Part shown: positions 1-11,527 of the stretch, piece after piece
Numbering within the stretch: position 1 is the first letter of the stretch
Layout of the letters: every line of letters starts with the position of its first letter
Assembly: GCA_037176705.1 (NCBI GenBank)
Contig: CM073887.1
Span: 25,547,501-25,611,500, forward strand
Length of the DNA: 64,000 nt
Direction: 5' to 3'
Origin: Molossus alvarezi
Taxonomy: Eukaryota > Chordata > Mammalia > Chiroptera > Molossidae
Made by a program: the position numbers and the translations under genes
The notes under the pieces: model-generated
What the model was told of the DNA's origin: nothing
Databases searched by the model: none
Seen by the model: only the letters and a program-made list of their open reading frames with translations

Positions 1-70
1 TGAAATAGAATCCCCCACTCTTTGGTCTGTGGGCTCATGCTCCAACCACTGAACCAAACCAGCCAGAGCT
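1..70 (-). mobile_element. Ves-type SINE, cut by the window edge
   Basis: Complement shows the SINE head with A-box and B-box regions (tctttggtctgtgggctcatgctccaaccactgaacc on the + strand, ending in ccagagct). The rest is outside the window. Confidence 0.8.
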
Positions 71-664
71 ACACTGGAACGTTTTAGAAAGAGCTCAGTG
101 ACCCTATTATCTAGCTCAGGGATCCATGAATTAACTATATTGTATGCAAATTTTGTGTTAATAAGAACCTAAATTTTGTTCTGGTGAGGGGATCTATAGA
201 TTCCTTTGCATTCATAAAAGGATCCAGTACTCAGAAAACAAAGGTTAAGAATCCCTGTCCTAGCCGACACCCAGAGCTGTCTTATTTAAGCAGTAGGGGT
301 CGCTGCTGTTCTTCACAAAGGTATGAGGATTTTCCCTAAAGCAGACAGGGGAAATAAATTATTAATGTAAACATTAAGTCTGTTCCTGTGAAACCAATAG
401 TACACATTTTAAGAAAGGCCTCTCTTCATTAGTTAAGCTACTTTTTAAAAACCAATACAGGGATCTCTTTATTCTCTTTCAAATATGTGTGTCCTTTGCC
501 TTTGAGTAATAATAGAAGGTGCCGTGAGTGTAGATTTCATTGTCATTTTTATCAGATTTTTTATAGGAACCTTTGTTCTGACTTTTATACCCATAAAAGT
601 GATAAATATTATTTCTCTTTTCTGTTTCTCTCAGCTTAGAGGTTTGAATAAACAAATTTTCATC

Positions 665-880
665 GCCCTGGCGGGTGTGGTTTAGTTGGTTGGGCATCCT
701 CCTATTCACCAAAGGCTGCTGGTTGGATTCCTGGTTGGGGCACATGCCCCAGTCTCCAGCTTGATCCCCAGAGGTGGTGCGTGCAAACAGCAGCCAATCA
801 GTGTTTTGCTCTCACATTGATATTTCTCTACCTCCCTTCTTCTCTCTTTAAAAATAAATTTTAAATTTTTTTTTAAAAAG
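665..880 (+). mobile_element. Ves-type SINE, diverged
   Basis: Begins gccctggcgggtgtgg, has ggttggattcc (B box) and ggcacatgcc, a CT-rich part and an A/T-rich tail. No clear target duplication. Confidence 0.85.
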
Positions 881-1269
881 TTTTTATCTAACGCTACTCT
901 CTTTATACACAATATTCTCTAGAGTTATTTAGTTCAATATGTCTTTTTTCACATTTATTTAGATTTATAATTCCTCACGAATTCAAAAGGAAGGAATGGT
1001 GAAAGTTTTCATTTCTTTTCGAATTCCTGAGTTCAGGAACAAAAAAGAATACTTGGACATTGTTTCCAGGGGTTTGGTCTTTAATTGTTTACTACAATGG
1101 TAAGAATGGACCCAAATGCTGAGATGCTGAGATGGTGTTAGCAGGTGCTTTGTGGTAGCACAGTTGAGAGGAAGCTTCTGGGACTACAGAACACAGTAAG
1201 GGAGCTATTCTCCAGTGAATGTTTGAGAAGGCCTGGGACATACTTAAATTGCACTGTCAGTTGTAAACA

Positions 1270-1271
<2 letters not shown>

Positions 1272-1305
<34 letters not shown>
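1272..1305. repeat. (TG)n microsatellite
   Basis: About 17 TG units in the FGB upstream region. Confidence 0.95.
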
Positions 1306-1308
<3 letters not shown>

Positions 1309-1754
1309 ACAGAAAGAGGTTATCGAAATTTTGCCTTCCTCTACTTAATGAAGTCTCATTCCATGCCACAAAACAAGTGTCAAAATTGAATATGATCTTG
1401 ACTCATAATTTATCTGTTTCTATTTTTGCAAAAATGTGTCAGCTTTTTCTGACACGCAAAAAAAATAGCAATGTGACATTTTCAGTTTTCTTAGCTTAGT
1501 CCATATACCACCATGTTTGGTGGTAAATTATCTATATTCCTCAATAGACTTTGGGGATAAGATGTAATATTCACTGTTACACACTCAGTCTCTACTTGAC
1601 TTGTCATGTGTAAGTTTAAACAATTTGTTAAATATTGAAAAATTTAAGAAAACAAATTATTTTCCATTTATAGATTAATAATAAAAACATTCTCATTATC
1701 CAACCACAAAACTAGAATTTTTGCTATCATCATTGTTACCTACACTTACTTTTT

Positions 1755-2200
1755 TCTGAAAGTACTAGTCATCCAATTGGATAAGAGTAGAAATAAGTGG
1801 TGTAAAATAAACAATGAAGCAAATCTATTTTTATTTGCAAATGGCAAAATTTTATACCTGAATAAAAGAATCAACTAGAGAAACTGTTGGAAACAATAGA
1901 GAATTCACTAAGGTATCTGAGTACAAAAATAATATTCAAAAATCAATAGCTTTCATATATGCAGTTAAAATATAATAGGGAAACTCATAACAGCAATAAA
2001 TGAACAATGTGCATGAATTAGATAAAAAAAAGAACTTAAGGTACATTAAAATATTTGAATTAATGAAAATGCATACTTTGTTATTAGATAAGGAGACTCA
2101 AGATTATAAATATGTCTATTATGCCATTAATCTTATCCTGAGCATATTTTACAGAAAATATTTAGAGAGATAGTTGTTAAATATAAAAAAAGTTTTAATG
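1755..2200 (+). mobile_element. Old L1 ORF2 fragment
   Basis: A-rich sequence on the + strand resembles the L1 RT-region stretch (caaatggcaaaattttatac, gagaattcactaaggtatctg, caaaaatcaatagctttc). Many stops; no target duplication seen. Confidence 0.55.
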
Positions 2201-2659
2201 AATGTTACTAAAAGGCTCTGAAATAAAGTAAAAGTTTTTATTTTCTACAGAGTTTTTCTTCTGGTACTATATATATATACTTAAGTATAAAAACTTTTCA
2301 TCACTTATTGTATCAATCAGCTCCTATTTGAAAAACAACGTGGCATCTTCCAAGTCGATAGAGGGAGACTCTCCACAAGAGACAGAGCTGGCTAGCCCCT
2401 CCCTGTCTTCCCTGCTTCCCCACTGGGATGGCTAAGCACTCACACCGTCACCATCACACTGGTCTCAGGCTTGCCCGTTAAAGCTCTGGTCCAAGCCGGT
2501 CTCCAGCTCTTTAGAATTAATTTCCCCTTGGATAGTGGTTCTCAAACTGTAGCTCAGGATAAAACAAGAAAAGTACATACAGAGACTAACAGGGATTTAG
2601 TAGACTTCCTCAAAAGCTATGCCTATTTAGAAAGAAAGAACAGTATTTTATAGTATTCA

Positions 2660-2760
2660 TTCGATCATTCACTCATTTGTATGTTCATCCCTTGTTCAAC
2701 AGATATTTGTTAAATACCTTCCATGTGTCCGGCGTATGATATAAACCATACAGTCACTCA
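2660..2760 (+). mobile_element. L2 3'-end remnant
   Basis: tcattcactcatttgtatg, caacagatatttgttaaatacc and ccatgtgtccggcg follow the ancient L2 terminal pattern. Confidence 0.55.
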
Positions 2761-3454
2761 AACCGCATGTTTCAAGTCCAAAAGCCTTTTCCTTTTAAGT
2801 CCCCTTTCCCTCCAAAGAAAGTTATGTCCCTAAGTTACTGTTCCCAAAGCCTCGCCTGTCCCTGTCTTAGGCACAAGACACCTTATAAGTAGTTTTCATT
2901 TTCGGCCTGCCCCTTGTGGGGACTAAAAAATAATGATACTTTTCCTCTCACTTTCTAAATTAGTTTAGCTGGGCTAATAAGTCAACAGAGACATTACCAG
3001 AGGGAAATCAATTTTAATACATAAGCATGAAAATTCCCAAAGTCAATGAGGCAAAATTGGATGTATATGTCATTTTGGCCAAAGAAGAAATGAGGGAAAT
3101 GGGATCTTAGATTTCAAAGCTGAAGATTCACAGGAAATTGAAGAACAGTAGGACACACATGGAGGCAAATGTCTGCCTCAGTGGGACAAGGGTGACCCAG
3201 CTACCAGGCCCCTGCTTGGCCCCCTCCTTTCTGACATCATGCAAATTAGGCTCAGGGGAAGAAGCTAAGATTTCCTTCCGGAAACAGGCCTTTCTATCTC
3301 AATCTGTTGGGAAGAAAAGTGGGGAGGGGTGGCTAAATGTTCTGTTGTATTTTTGTTGTCGTTGTTTGGGTCTTTTCTCCTTAATAACCAGCTTAAATTC
3401 ACTATCCTAAAAGGCAGATTTAGGGTGGCAAAACTTTGGCGCCCTTCACTGTCT

Positions 3455-3575
3455 AGACATAAAACTTCATGAGTACAGGGCCCTTGTCTCTCCTGGTCAC
3501 CAAAGTTTCCTTGGTCCCTACCACATTACCTTGCCACAAAGTAGGTGCTTTATATGATGGACCCAGATTGCCTTG
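3455..3575 (+). mobile_element. L2 remnant
   Basis: catgagtacagggcccttgtct, then ccctaccacattaccttgc and gtaggtgctttat, the usual L2 3' pattern. Confidence 0.5.
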
Positions 3576-3984
3576 TGCCCTATGAGCTGGGCCTGATAGG
3601 AGTTGTAAAAGTATCAAGAGCAAGTGCACTGACAATTAGTGCCTGCAAACCTGCCCTTCGTGCCAGGGAGCTGCTGGGCAGGACAAATGATGTTTTCTGT
3701 CACTGATTTACTGCCCTTGACTTATGTAACGGTATCAGCGAATATGAAGAACACTGCAAATGTTGACCTGAAATCATAACTGAACAAATAGTACTCCCTT
3801 CCTCCTCCACCAATGGCATTAACGTTTTAAAGAAATCAAGTATTTTAGTAAGCAAAATCTTTGCAAATATATTCCTTCTCTTTGAAAACGTGGCAATGTA
3901 CTTTATAATATTAGGCAGTTTAGGGTATCCGTGTAGCTGCCTATAACTCTACAGGGAAAAAACATCTAACAAAGACTAGAATTA

Positions 3985-4084
3985 GCCCTGGCCAGTTTGG
4001 CTCAGCGGTTGAGCATTGACCTGCGGACCAGAGAGTCCCAGGTTTGGTTCCCGCTAGGGGCATGTGCCACAAAAAGGAAAAAAA
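3985..4084 (+). mobile_element. Ves-type SINE, short copy with perfect target duplication
   Basis: Begins gccctggccagtttggctcagcgg in the first part and ends in A-rich sequence after the B box; the CT part is absent. A 14-bp duplication (aaagactagaatta) flanks it at 3971-3984 and 4085-4098. Confidence 0.92.
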
Positions 4085-4324
4085 AAAGACTAGAATTAAA
4101 GAAACTCATAGTTATTATCACTGCACCAGGCATGCCTCTCACACAGACAGGAATGTCCACACCCACGCCTTATAGAAATGTGAAAATACAGGCTAAGAAT
4201 GTGTGTGCCAGTGTGAAACACAATAGTCCCAAGAAAACGGTCTAGCCAAAACAACAACAAACAAAGCAAAAAGATACGGGTAAATTCTTCGTAATATTTG
4301 TATTTTGTTGGGCAATATGGTGTA

Positions 4325-4465
4325 ATGGGCACAGAGCACGGACTGTAGGATCAGACAGACTGGGTCAAGTCCTGGTTCTAGGACTTACTACCTGTTTGCC
4401 TCCGGGAGTTTACTTAACTTCTCCTAGCCTCAATTTCATCATATGTATGAAGCGCAGGGGTTCCA
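4325..4465 (+). mobile_element. MIR remnant
   Basis: ggatcagacagactgggt, cctggttctaggactt and acttctcctagcctcaattt match the MIR tRNA-like and core pattern. Confidence 0.65.
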
Positions 4466-4574
4466 AGAATTAAATCAGATAAATGATGGTCAGAGCTTGG
4501 ACTCTGAGGCATGTTTCAATGAAAGCCAGGGCGCCCATCCGTTCTACAGTTTTTTTTATTGAATGCTTCCTATG

Positions 4575-4670
4575 TCTGTTTTGCTCGCCAATGTATCCCC
4601 AGCCCCTTGCACACTGCCTGTCACATAGGAGAGTCTCAAGTACTCTTTGTGGATGAATGTCAGTCTCCGC
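4575..4670 (+). mobile_element. L2 remnant
   Basis: atccccagccccttgcacactgcc region followed by gtcacataggagagtctcaag, the L2 3' pattern. Confidence 0.5.
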
Positions 4671-5249
4671 TGTTATGGAATGTCCATTTTCACAGCTTCC
4701 TTCCACCTTCCTACTGAGAACGGGAAGAATGCCAGTCAAAGTAGGAAAAAGTGGGAATGTAGAGGAACATTCATTTTAATGTTGTACAAGATTCTGTAAC
4801 ATGCTAGAAGAAACTTTAAAGATTAAGCTTCTGGAAATTAAATAATGGTTCTACTGCTAGCTGATGAAATGTCAGTGCTTGAAAATGAAGTAATAGGATA
4901 ATGTCACCTCAAGAACAAAACTGTGTTTTAGTCTTCTTAGCAGAGCCTTTTTTATTTTCTTTATTTTTATTGAGGTAAAATTGATAATAATAGTCAGTCT
5001 TTCTAAGTCAGCAGGAATCTGATATCATTAAAATAAAACCCTGCCTAGATTATTATAATAAACTTTTTCTCAGTTACATTTTGAAAGTATTCTTGCATCT
5101 TATTTTTATACATACATACATACATTTGCTTTTTTCAGTCAGGTTGAATGTTCTAAGAAAACTTTCAACTAATGTTAAAGTACAGAATTTGCTTACTAAT
5201 AAATGGGACACAAATACAGAAAAATCCAATCAATTGTTTTACTTAATTT

Positions 5250-5475
5250 TTTTTCACCTAAGGATATTTTTTCCATTTATCTTCAGATAAAGTGTGAGGG
5301 AGAGAGAGAGAGAAACATTACGTGAGAGAGACACATCGACTGGTTGCCTCTCACACGACCCAAACAGGACCAGGGATGAACCGCAACCGAGGGACGTGCC
5401 CTTGACCGGAATCAAACTCAAGACTCTTTGGTCTGTGAGCTAACCCTCCAACCGCTGAACCAAAGCAGCCAGGGC
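5250..5475 (-). mobile_element. Ves-type SINE
   Basis: Full-length minus copy. A 15-bp duplication (tgttttacttaattt) is at 5235-5249 and 5476-5490. Confidence 0.95.
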
Positions 5476-6166
5476 TGTTTTACTTAATTTAAACATAATA
5501 CTTTGTTTCTATAAATCTGAGTCAAAAGAATGTGAGAAAGCAACCTATGCTACCAAGAGAAGAAAGAAACTTAGTGGGTCTCATACCATTATCAAGAGTC
5601 CACTACAAAGCATTGTTTAAAACATGCTCTCTTGATCCAAACCGGCTATCTTTTTAATAAGATCACTTAAAAATTGTAATAAGACTGTTTCATGTTCTGT
5701 ACAAAAAATACTCAGAAAATGCCAGAAAGCAGCAAACTTGCTGGGACATGTATTGTTGATTTTGGTTTCCCTACTGATCCTTGTAGGAATTGTTAATCCT
5801 GATTGCAACAAACACATGAAAAAATGACAGAGATGGATTTGGTGGCTTCTAGAAATGATGGAAAGAAATGGGCCACACTTAGTATTTGTGCATCTATTTC
5901 AAATAGATGCATGAAGGCTTCACTAGTGTTAAAATATCATTGTTTTTGTAAACAATACAATATAATATAAAATAAAATAGATATAATATATGAATAAAAT
6001 GTTAAATATGTATTCAATCACTATAATAATGATTTTGATCTAGAAATCTGTAATCTACTAATAATTTCAATAATGTTTAGAATTTGTTCAGGATTTTAAC
6101 ATATTAAGAAAGGACAAAATATGAGATGTGGTCAGAGCAAAAAAAGAAGGCGAGACACTTTCTTTC

Positions 6167-6406
6167 CTTTTTTTAAATCTCACCGGAAGGCATGATTTTA
6201 TTGGTTTTTAGAGAGAGGAAGGGAGAGCCAGAGAGAGAGAGAGAGGAGAGAGAGAAACATCGATGTTTACATCAATCACTGATTGCCTTCTATTCAAGCC
6301 CCTGACCCAGATGGCAACCTAGGTATGTGCCCTGACCAGGAATCGAACCCGAAACCTCTTGGTGTATGGCACCATGCTCCAACCAACTAAGCCACTTGGC
6401 CAGGGT
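6167..6406 (-). mobile_element. Ves-type SINE
   Basis: Full-length minus copy about 430 bp upstream of the FGB promoter motifs. It is flanked by near-identical gagacactttctttc and gagacatttctttc. Confidence 0.93.
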
Positions 6407-6837
6407 GAGACATTTCTTTCTGATGTTTGCCTGTTATAGCATAATGCATGAATTGTAGTTTTATTGTCCTGATTAATGCCTATTAATAGAAACATAGTGA
6501 TATATTATTATTCTTGATATTAATGTTTTCTTTCAAAACTGATACATGATTGCCCGATAACATAAGCATTTATGCTATATCTTTAGCGAGCTCACAATAT
6601 TAGTGGATGCCTTGTGAGTAGGTCCACATTTTTATGTTTGAATTAAAAATATTTTTTCCTCACACATTCTTTGGGAGCTTTGCAGCATGCACATTAATTT
6701 ACAGGAAATGTGCTACACATCTCTTTTAGGAATGTCCTAATTTCCCATCATATTGTCCAATTAAATGAATCGAAGAACTCTGGTGTTTCTAAATTCGGCC
6801 AACAGAGGATAGTTGAATGACAAGTAAATAAGTCTTG

Positions 6838-6905
6838 CTGGGAAGATGTTGCTTAAGTGATAAAATGGTTCAGCCAACAAGTGAACCAAAAAATTAAATA
6901 TTAAC
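6838..6905 (+). promoter_or_regulatory. FGB: FGB proximal acute-phase promoter: IL-6 element, C/EBP site, HNF1 site
   Basis: Three sites are seen in order: CTGGGAA at 6838-6844 (IL-6/STAT3-type acute-phase element), TTGCTTAA at 6849-6856 (C/EBP, TTGCNNAA) and ATTAAATATTAAC at 6893-6905 (HNF1, two mismatches to GTTAATNATTAAC). The same order is established for the human FGB promoter. Binding is inferred from motifs and position. Confidence 0.8.
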
Positions 6906-6952
6906 TGAAGAAGGTAACCATTTCTCAAGTCATACCTAACAGAGGATTCAGG

Positions 6953-6960
6953 TATATATA
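6953..6960 (+). promoter_or_regulatory. FGB: FGB TATA box
   Basis: TATATATA about 80 bp upstream of the start codon and about 50 bp downstream of the HNF1 site. It predicts transcription start near 6980-6990 and a 5' UTR of about 50 nt. Confidence 0.75.
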
Positions 6961-7035
6961 GGATTGAAGAGCTAGCTCTCAGCTAAGTTCACAAGCAAAG
7001 GACGGTTTCTTGGAGCTTCCAACGTTTTTTAAATC

Positions 7036-7110
7036 ATGAAACATCTATTGCTGCTACTATTATGTGCTATTATAGTTCAGTCCCAAGATATCACTGACTA
7101 TGATCATGAG
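7036..7110 (+). CDS. FGB: FGB exon 1 (signal peptide and start of fibrinopeptide B)
   Basis: Codes residues 1-25: the hydrophobic signal [16 protein letters not shown], then QDITDYDHE. The start was chosen at 7036 because this Met matches the inner MKHLLLL Met of human FGB, and no in-frame upstream ATG survives. The donor is GAG|gtgact, phase 0. The Gln after the expected cleavage point would become pyroglutamate, as is usual for fibrinopeptide B. Confidence 0.93.
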
Positions 7111-10100
7111 GTGACTTTTTAAAACTTTCTATTATATTATTACTTATATTATTAACGTAAAATAGAACAGAACCATAATCATATGGAATACTTATTTTAA
7201 TAAAATTAACCTTGATTTTAGTTACAAAATGGAATTGTCAATCTCAGGGACCCCTTTTATTTAAAGAACGTTATGTAGTATTTCTAATGTAAAAACAAAA
7301 TAATAATTTCTTGTTTTCTGTTTTGTCATTTTCATTTTCCCAGGAAGAAGATAAAGCACTTAAGGTAAGATATGTTTTTCTCACTTGTTATCCCAAGTAT
7401 TAAGAATTTTGTTTAGTTCTAGCAACACATTACTAAATTATGAGAACAAAAATCTGAAAATTTTGCAGACTATAAAATAATAAAAGAACAATATTTTAAA
7501 AGTTAAAAGCTGTGTTAGATAAGATCTCTTTGGTGAAGGAGGGTCATATATAGTCATATATAGCTCCTAAAATTGTTGGCTATTTAGGAATGAAAATTAT
7601 AAACTAAATCTAAAAGCAGAAAAGATCAAGTGTAGTGATAGAAAATTAAATTTTTTTTTCAAATTAAAAATTTAAATCACATGTAATATTTATTGTTATT
7701 ATTAATGATTATGAAACATATAGCCCAGTTTAATTTATCCATTTATAGAATAGTTTTTCCTCAATTACTATCTTTGCTGATTTATTCCTATGGGTTTGAA
7801 GATATCAAAAATACAGAAATGCATTTAGGCAAATGAATATTTAAAGAATTGTAATTTTAGTATCAAATGAATCATGATCAAATTTCTTGTATATAACATA
7901 GCATCATCACACTAAAACAAAAGTACACAATAATGTTTAAATGACGTGATTCATTTTGAATCATTTATTGAATTTAAAAGAAATCTAAGTGATTTAATTA
8001 TCAAACTATACATATAAAAATATCCTTGTCTGGTTAATTGCATTAGGTAAGAAAAATGTCAAGAATGTTAAAAGTACTAGACTAAGCACTTTTACATTCT
8101 TGCTCACAAACTGATCCCTACAGCGACAGTGTACTAGTTTAGGTTTCAAAATGGATTTCTAGTTTTAGTTATTTCAATGAGTGGTCTTCATAAACCTAAA
8201 TACCTGTATAATTTTTGAAATGCTTTTTATTTCTTTTTCTCTTGTAAAGCTAGACCATCAATGCTGCCTCTCTAATGACACACTGAAATGAAAAGAAAAT
8301 ATTTTTTCTTCTGTTATAAATTGATTTGTAATATACAGGTGAATTACATTTTATAAAATCTCTGTTAGAACAGATGGGCTCTGACAAAGAGACCACATCT
8401 TCAAAATGCAATAGGTATATATCACCCACATCTTTACACATTATTATTTTTAGTGCCATCACATATAACAGATACTATAGTTTAAGTCCAGCTGTTAAGC
8501 AGGGAAATCAGGAACCAATCTGCCTGGGTTGAAAGCCTAGCACCCTCCAACTAAATGTTAAATATTATAACTTAATGAGAAAATGACAGCAAAAACCCAA
8601 GTAGAATCATTGAATGACTTTCGAGCTCACAAAATAATTAAAAAGCTTAGTCTCTGTTTCAAATCTAGTCTTTTGTTAATTTGTAATTAAACCCAAAAGG
8701 GACATGATAACTGACCAAGACCATATGATAATATAGTTAATTCAAGTCAACCCTTTTATATTGCAATGCATATTTTCCACTTCATTATCTTTTAATGTAA
8801 TATTTTTTAAGTGAACAAATAATTTTAATCACAATACACATACCTTGAGAATTACTTTAGATATGAAAAAGCATGGTGCTTGATAAAGAAATCATATAGG
8901 AAATTTCACTAGAATGGCCTATCAAATACTTTTGCTTATAGAAGATAGGAAAAAGATTGGGATTAGTGGTAGAAAAGCCACTTAAAGTGTAGCACCTGTT
9001 ATGCAAATAATAATGAATAGTTACTGTATGCCAGGTACTCTCCCGAGGGTGTCATACACAATAAATCATTTAACCATCATTTTATACGGCAGATACTATT
9101 ATCCCTCTTTTACAGATAAGGAAATGGGCTCAGATAAAGTAACTTGCCCCAGGTCTTACAGCTAAGAGGTGCTAGGGTCAAGCCAAGCAGTCTGACTTCA
9201 GAATGCCTCATTCCTCTTTAAACATGTTGGAGTCAAGAGTTGTCTTATGAATAAATCCGTATTGCTTTAGGATATTATTATGTAGGAGTTATCCAAATTA
9301 ATTACCAGTTCATAAAAACTAAATGTGGGGAAATAATTAACAATAATTTTGTAGAAATTTAGTAATCCAAGTGGCTTGAGAACATTTATTTTTTCTGACA
9401 ATATAAATTCCTCAATATTTTGTGTCTTCCAATGTATAGCTTTCATGAATCTGAGATAAATACTATTCATAATCTGATGCAGTTTTATTTTAGAGCCTCT
9501 TTTTAAAAACTATCCGAGTTAGCCCTGGCTGGTTTGGATTAGCTGTTAGGGAGTCAGCCCACAGACCAGAGAGTTTCGGATTTGGTTCCCACTAAGGGCA
9601 AGTAACTCGGTTTGTCCCTGGCCCTGGTAGGGGTCGGGTCGTGTGGGTGGCAGCCAGTCGATATGTCTCTTGCTCTCTTCCTCCCTCCTACTCTATCTGA
9701 AGATAGACACAAAAAAGTCCTCCGATGAGGATAAAATAAATAAATAAAAATAAAAACTACCTGAGTTACAATAGCCTTTTGCACTTTTTTTCTGCTGTTA
9801 CTGAAGAGATCTAATCAACCTATTGATTTACCAACAACTAGGCAGTTGATGGACCTTGTGCAAATCATCAGTCATGTGATAACCTAAATTATATGAGACT
9901 GTTGGAATAGTTACATCTCAACTTTTCTATAACACTTTACATTTTATTTTTGCCTGGTTCTCTGAAGGTTGATGTTGGGGCTCGTGGTCACCGACCCCTT
10001 GACAAGAGGAGGGAAGAAGCTCCCAGCCTGAGACCTGCCCCACCTCCCATCAGTAAAGGTGGCTATGGGGCTCGTCCAGCCAAAATAATTCAAAGCCAAA

Positions 10101-11493
10101 AGAAGTTGGAAAGAAAGGCCCCTGATGCTGGGGGCTGTCTTCATGCTGACCCAGACCTGGTAGGTGCACTGGCGGCTCTTGCTGTGGTGGGTGGCTCATG
10201 TAGAGAAAGCCTCCATGGTCATCATGGCTTCCTGATGTTTCACTGATCCATTGTTATTTTGTTTATTTTTGAAATAAATACATGCCATAAACAAATTGAG
10301 CCTTTGGTCGAGGATTCCTTTCTAGTTTTCTTTGGTCGGGGCCCAAGATTACAAATGAGGACACATGGGTGTGGCCTTTACCTTTGTAGTTTGCCCATTT
10401 CATTTGTTCAGGTGAGACTTTTTTCATTTATTTATTACATTTATATTTACATTAATTTTGTGGTAAGGACTAGTTTTAATTTTCATAGACATAGGATGAC
10501 TCTAGAATTTCTGGTCTTACATAAAGAAAATCAAATGACAAGTTTTTATATTGGCTAATGATATCATTGAATTTTCATTGTGTGCTACTTTCACAAATAT
10601 CCATAACCCAGCTTCTTCATGCAGTGCCTGATATTTTCTTTGTTTGCAGGGAGTGCTGTGTCCTACAGGATGTCAGTTGCAAGAAGCTTTGGTGCAACAG
10701 GAAAGACCAGTCAGAAACAGTCTAAATGAGTTAAGTAATAATGTGGAGTCCATTTCCCAGACCTCTTCTACCATCTTCCGGCATGTGACTTTGCTAAAAG
10801 ACATGTGGAAAAAACAGCAGAAGCAAGCAAAAGGTAGATATTCTTGTGTTTTCGTCCGATTCGGTTAAACATCCGGGTCTATTAGACTGCCATGGGAATG
10901 CACGATGATGAGAGGGCGAACATTTCTGGATTAACCTGAACAGCATCCATGGTCTTTCAGCATGGGCCCGATCACCCCGAGGCTCACGTAAACAGCTTCT
11001 CATGCAACTTGTGAGATAAGCACTCTTCACATTCTCAATGTGGCATCAGCAAGGATGGTTTTCTAGGAAATATTTTTCTGTGAGTCCTCGTTTTTAGTCT
11101 GTAAGAAACTTGTGAGTCAGAAGACAATATTCACAGAGTAAAATTTTAGCATTTATATATTTTACACTTGAGGTTTTGAATATAAGAGGGTCATCCACGA
11201 TACACTCGGTTATATTGCAAATAATGATACCTCCCCTTTGAAAATTGAGATCTGAATTGCGTGCTATTGGCTTGGTGGTTAGGAATCAGCTACAGAGTGA
11301 GTCTGGCATAGACGTCTCAGTGAGCAGCATACCCATATCTGGACATTTTTCAAAGGCATCGTGACATTTCTCCTGTAAATGTTAAGGCTCTGCTATAGTT
11401 GTGTGAGATGGATAAATAAAGCAAGTGTGTCCACTCCATAAGATGTTGAGCTTCTGATGTCTGAAGGTGTAAATATAGCTTTCTTTTCTTTTC

Positions 11494-11527
<34 letters not shown>

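Noticed and set aside
1272..1499. Open frame beginning MCVCVCVC
   Set aside because: Produced by the (TG)n microsatellite.
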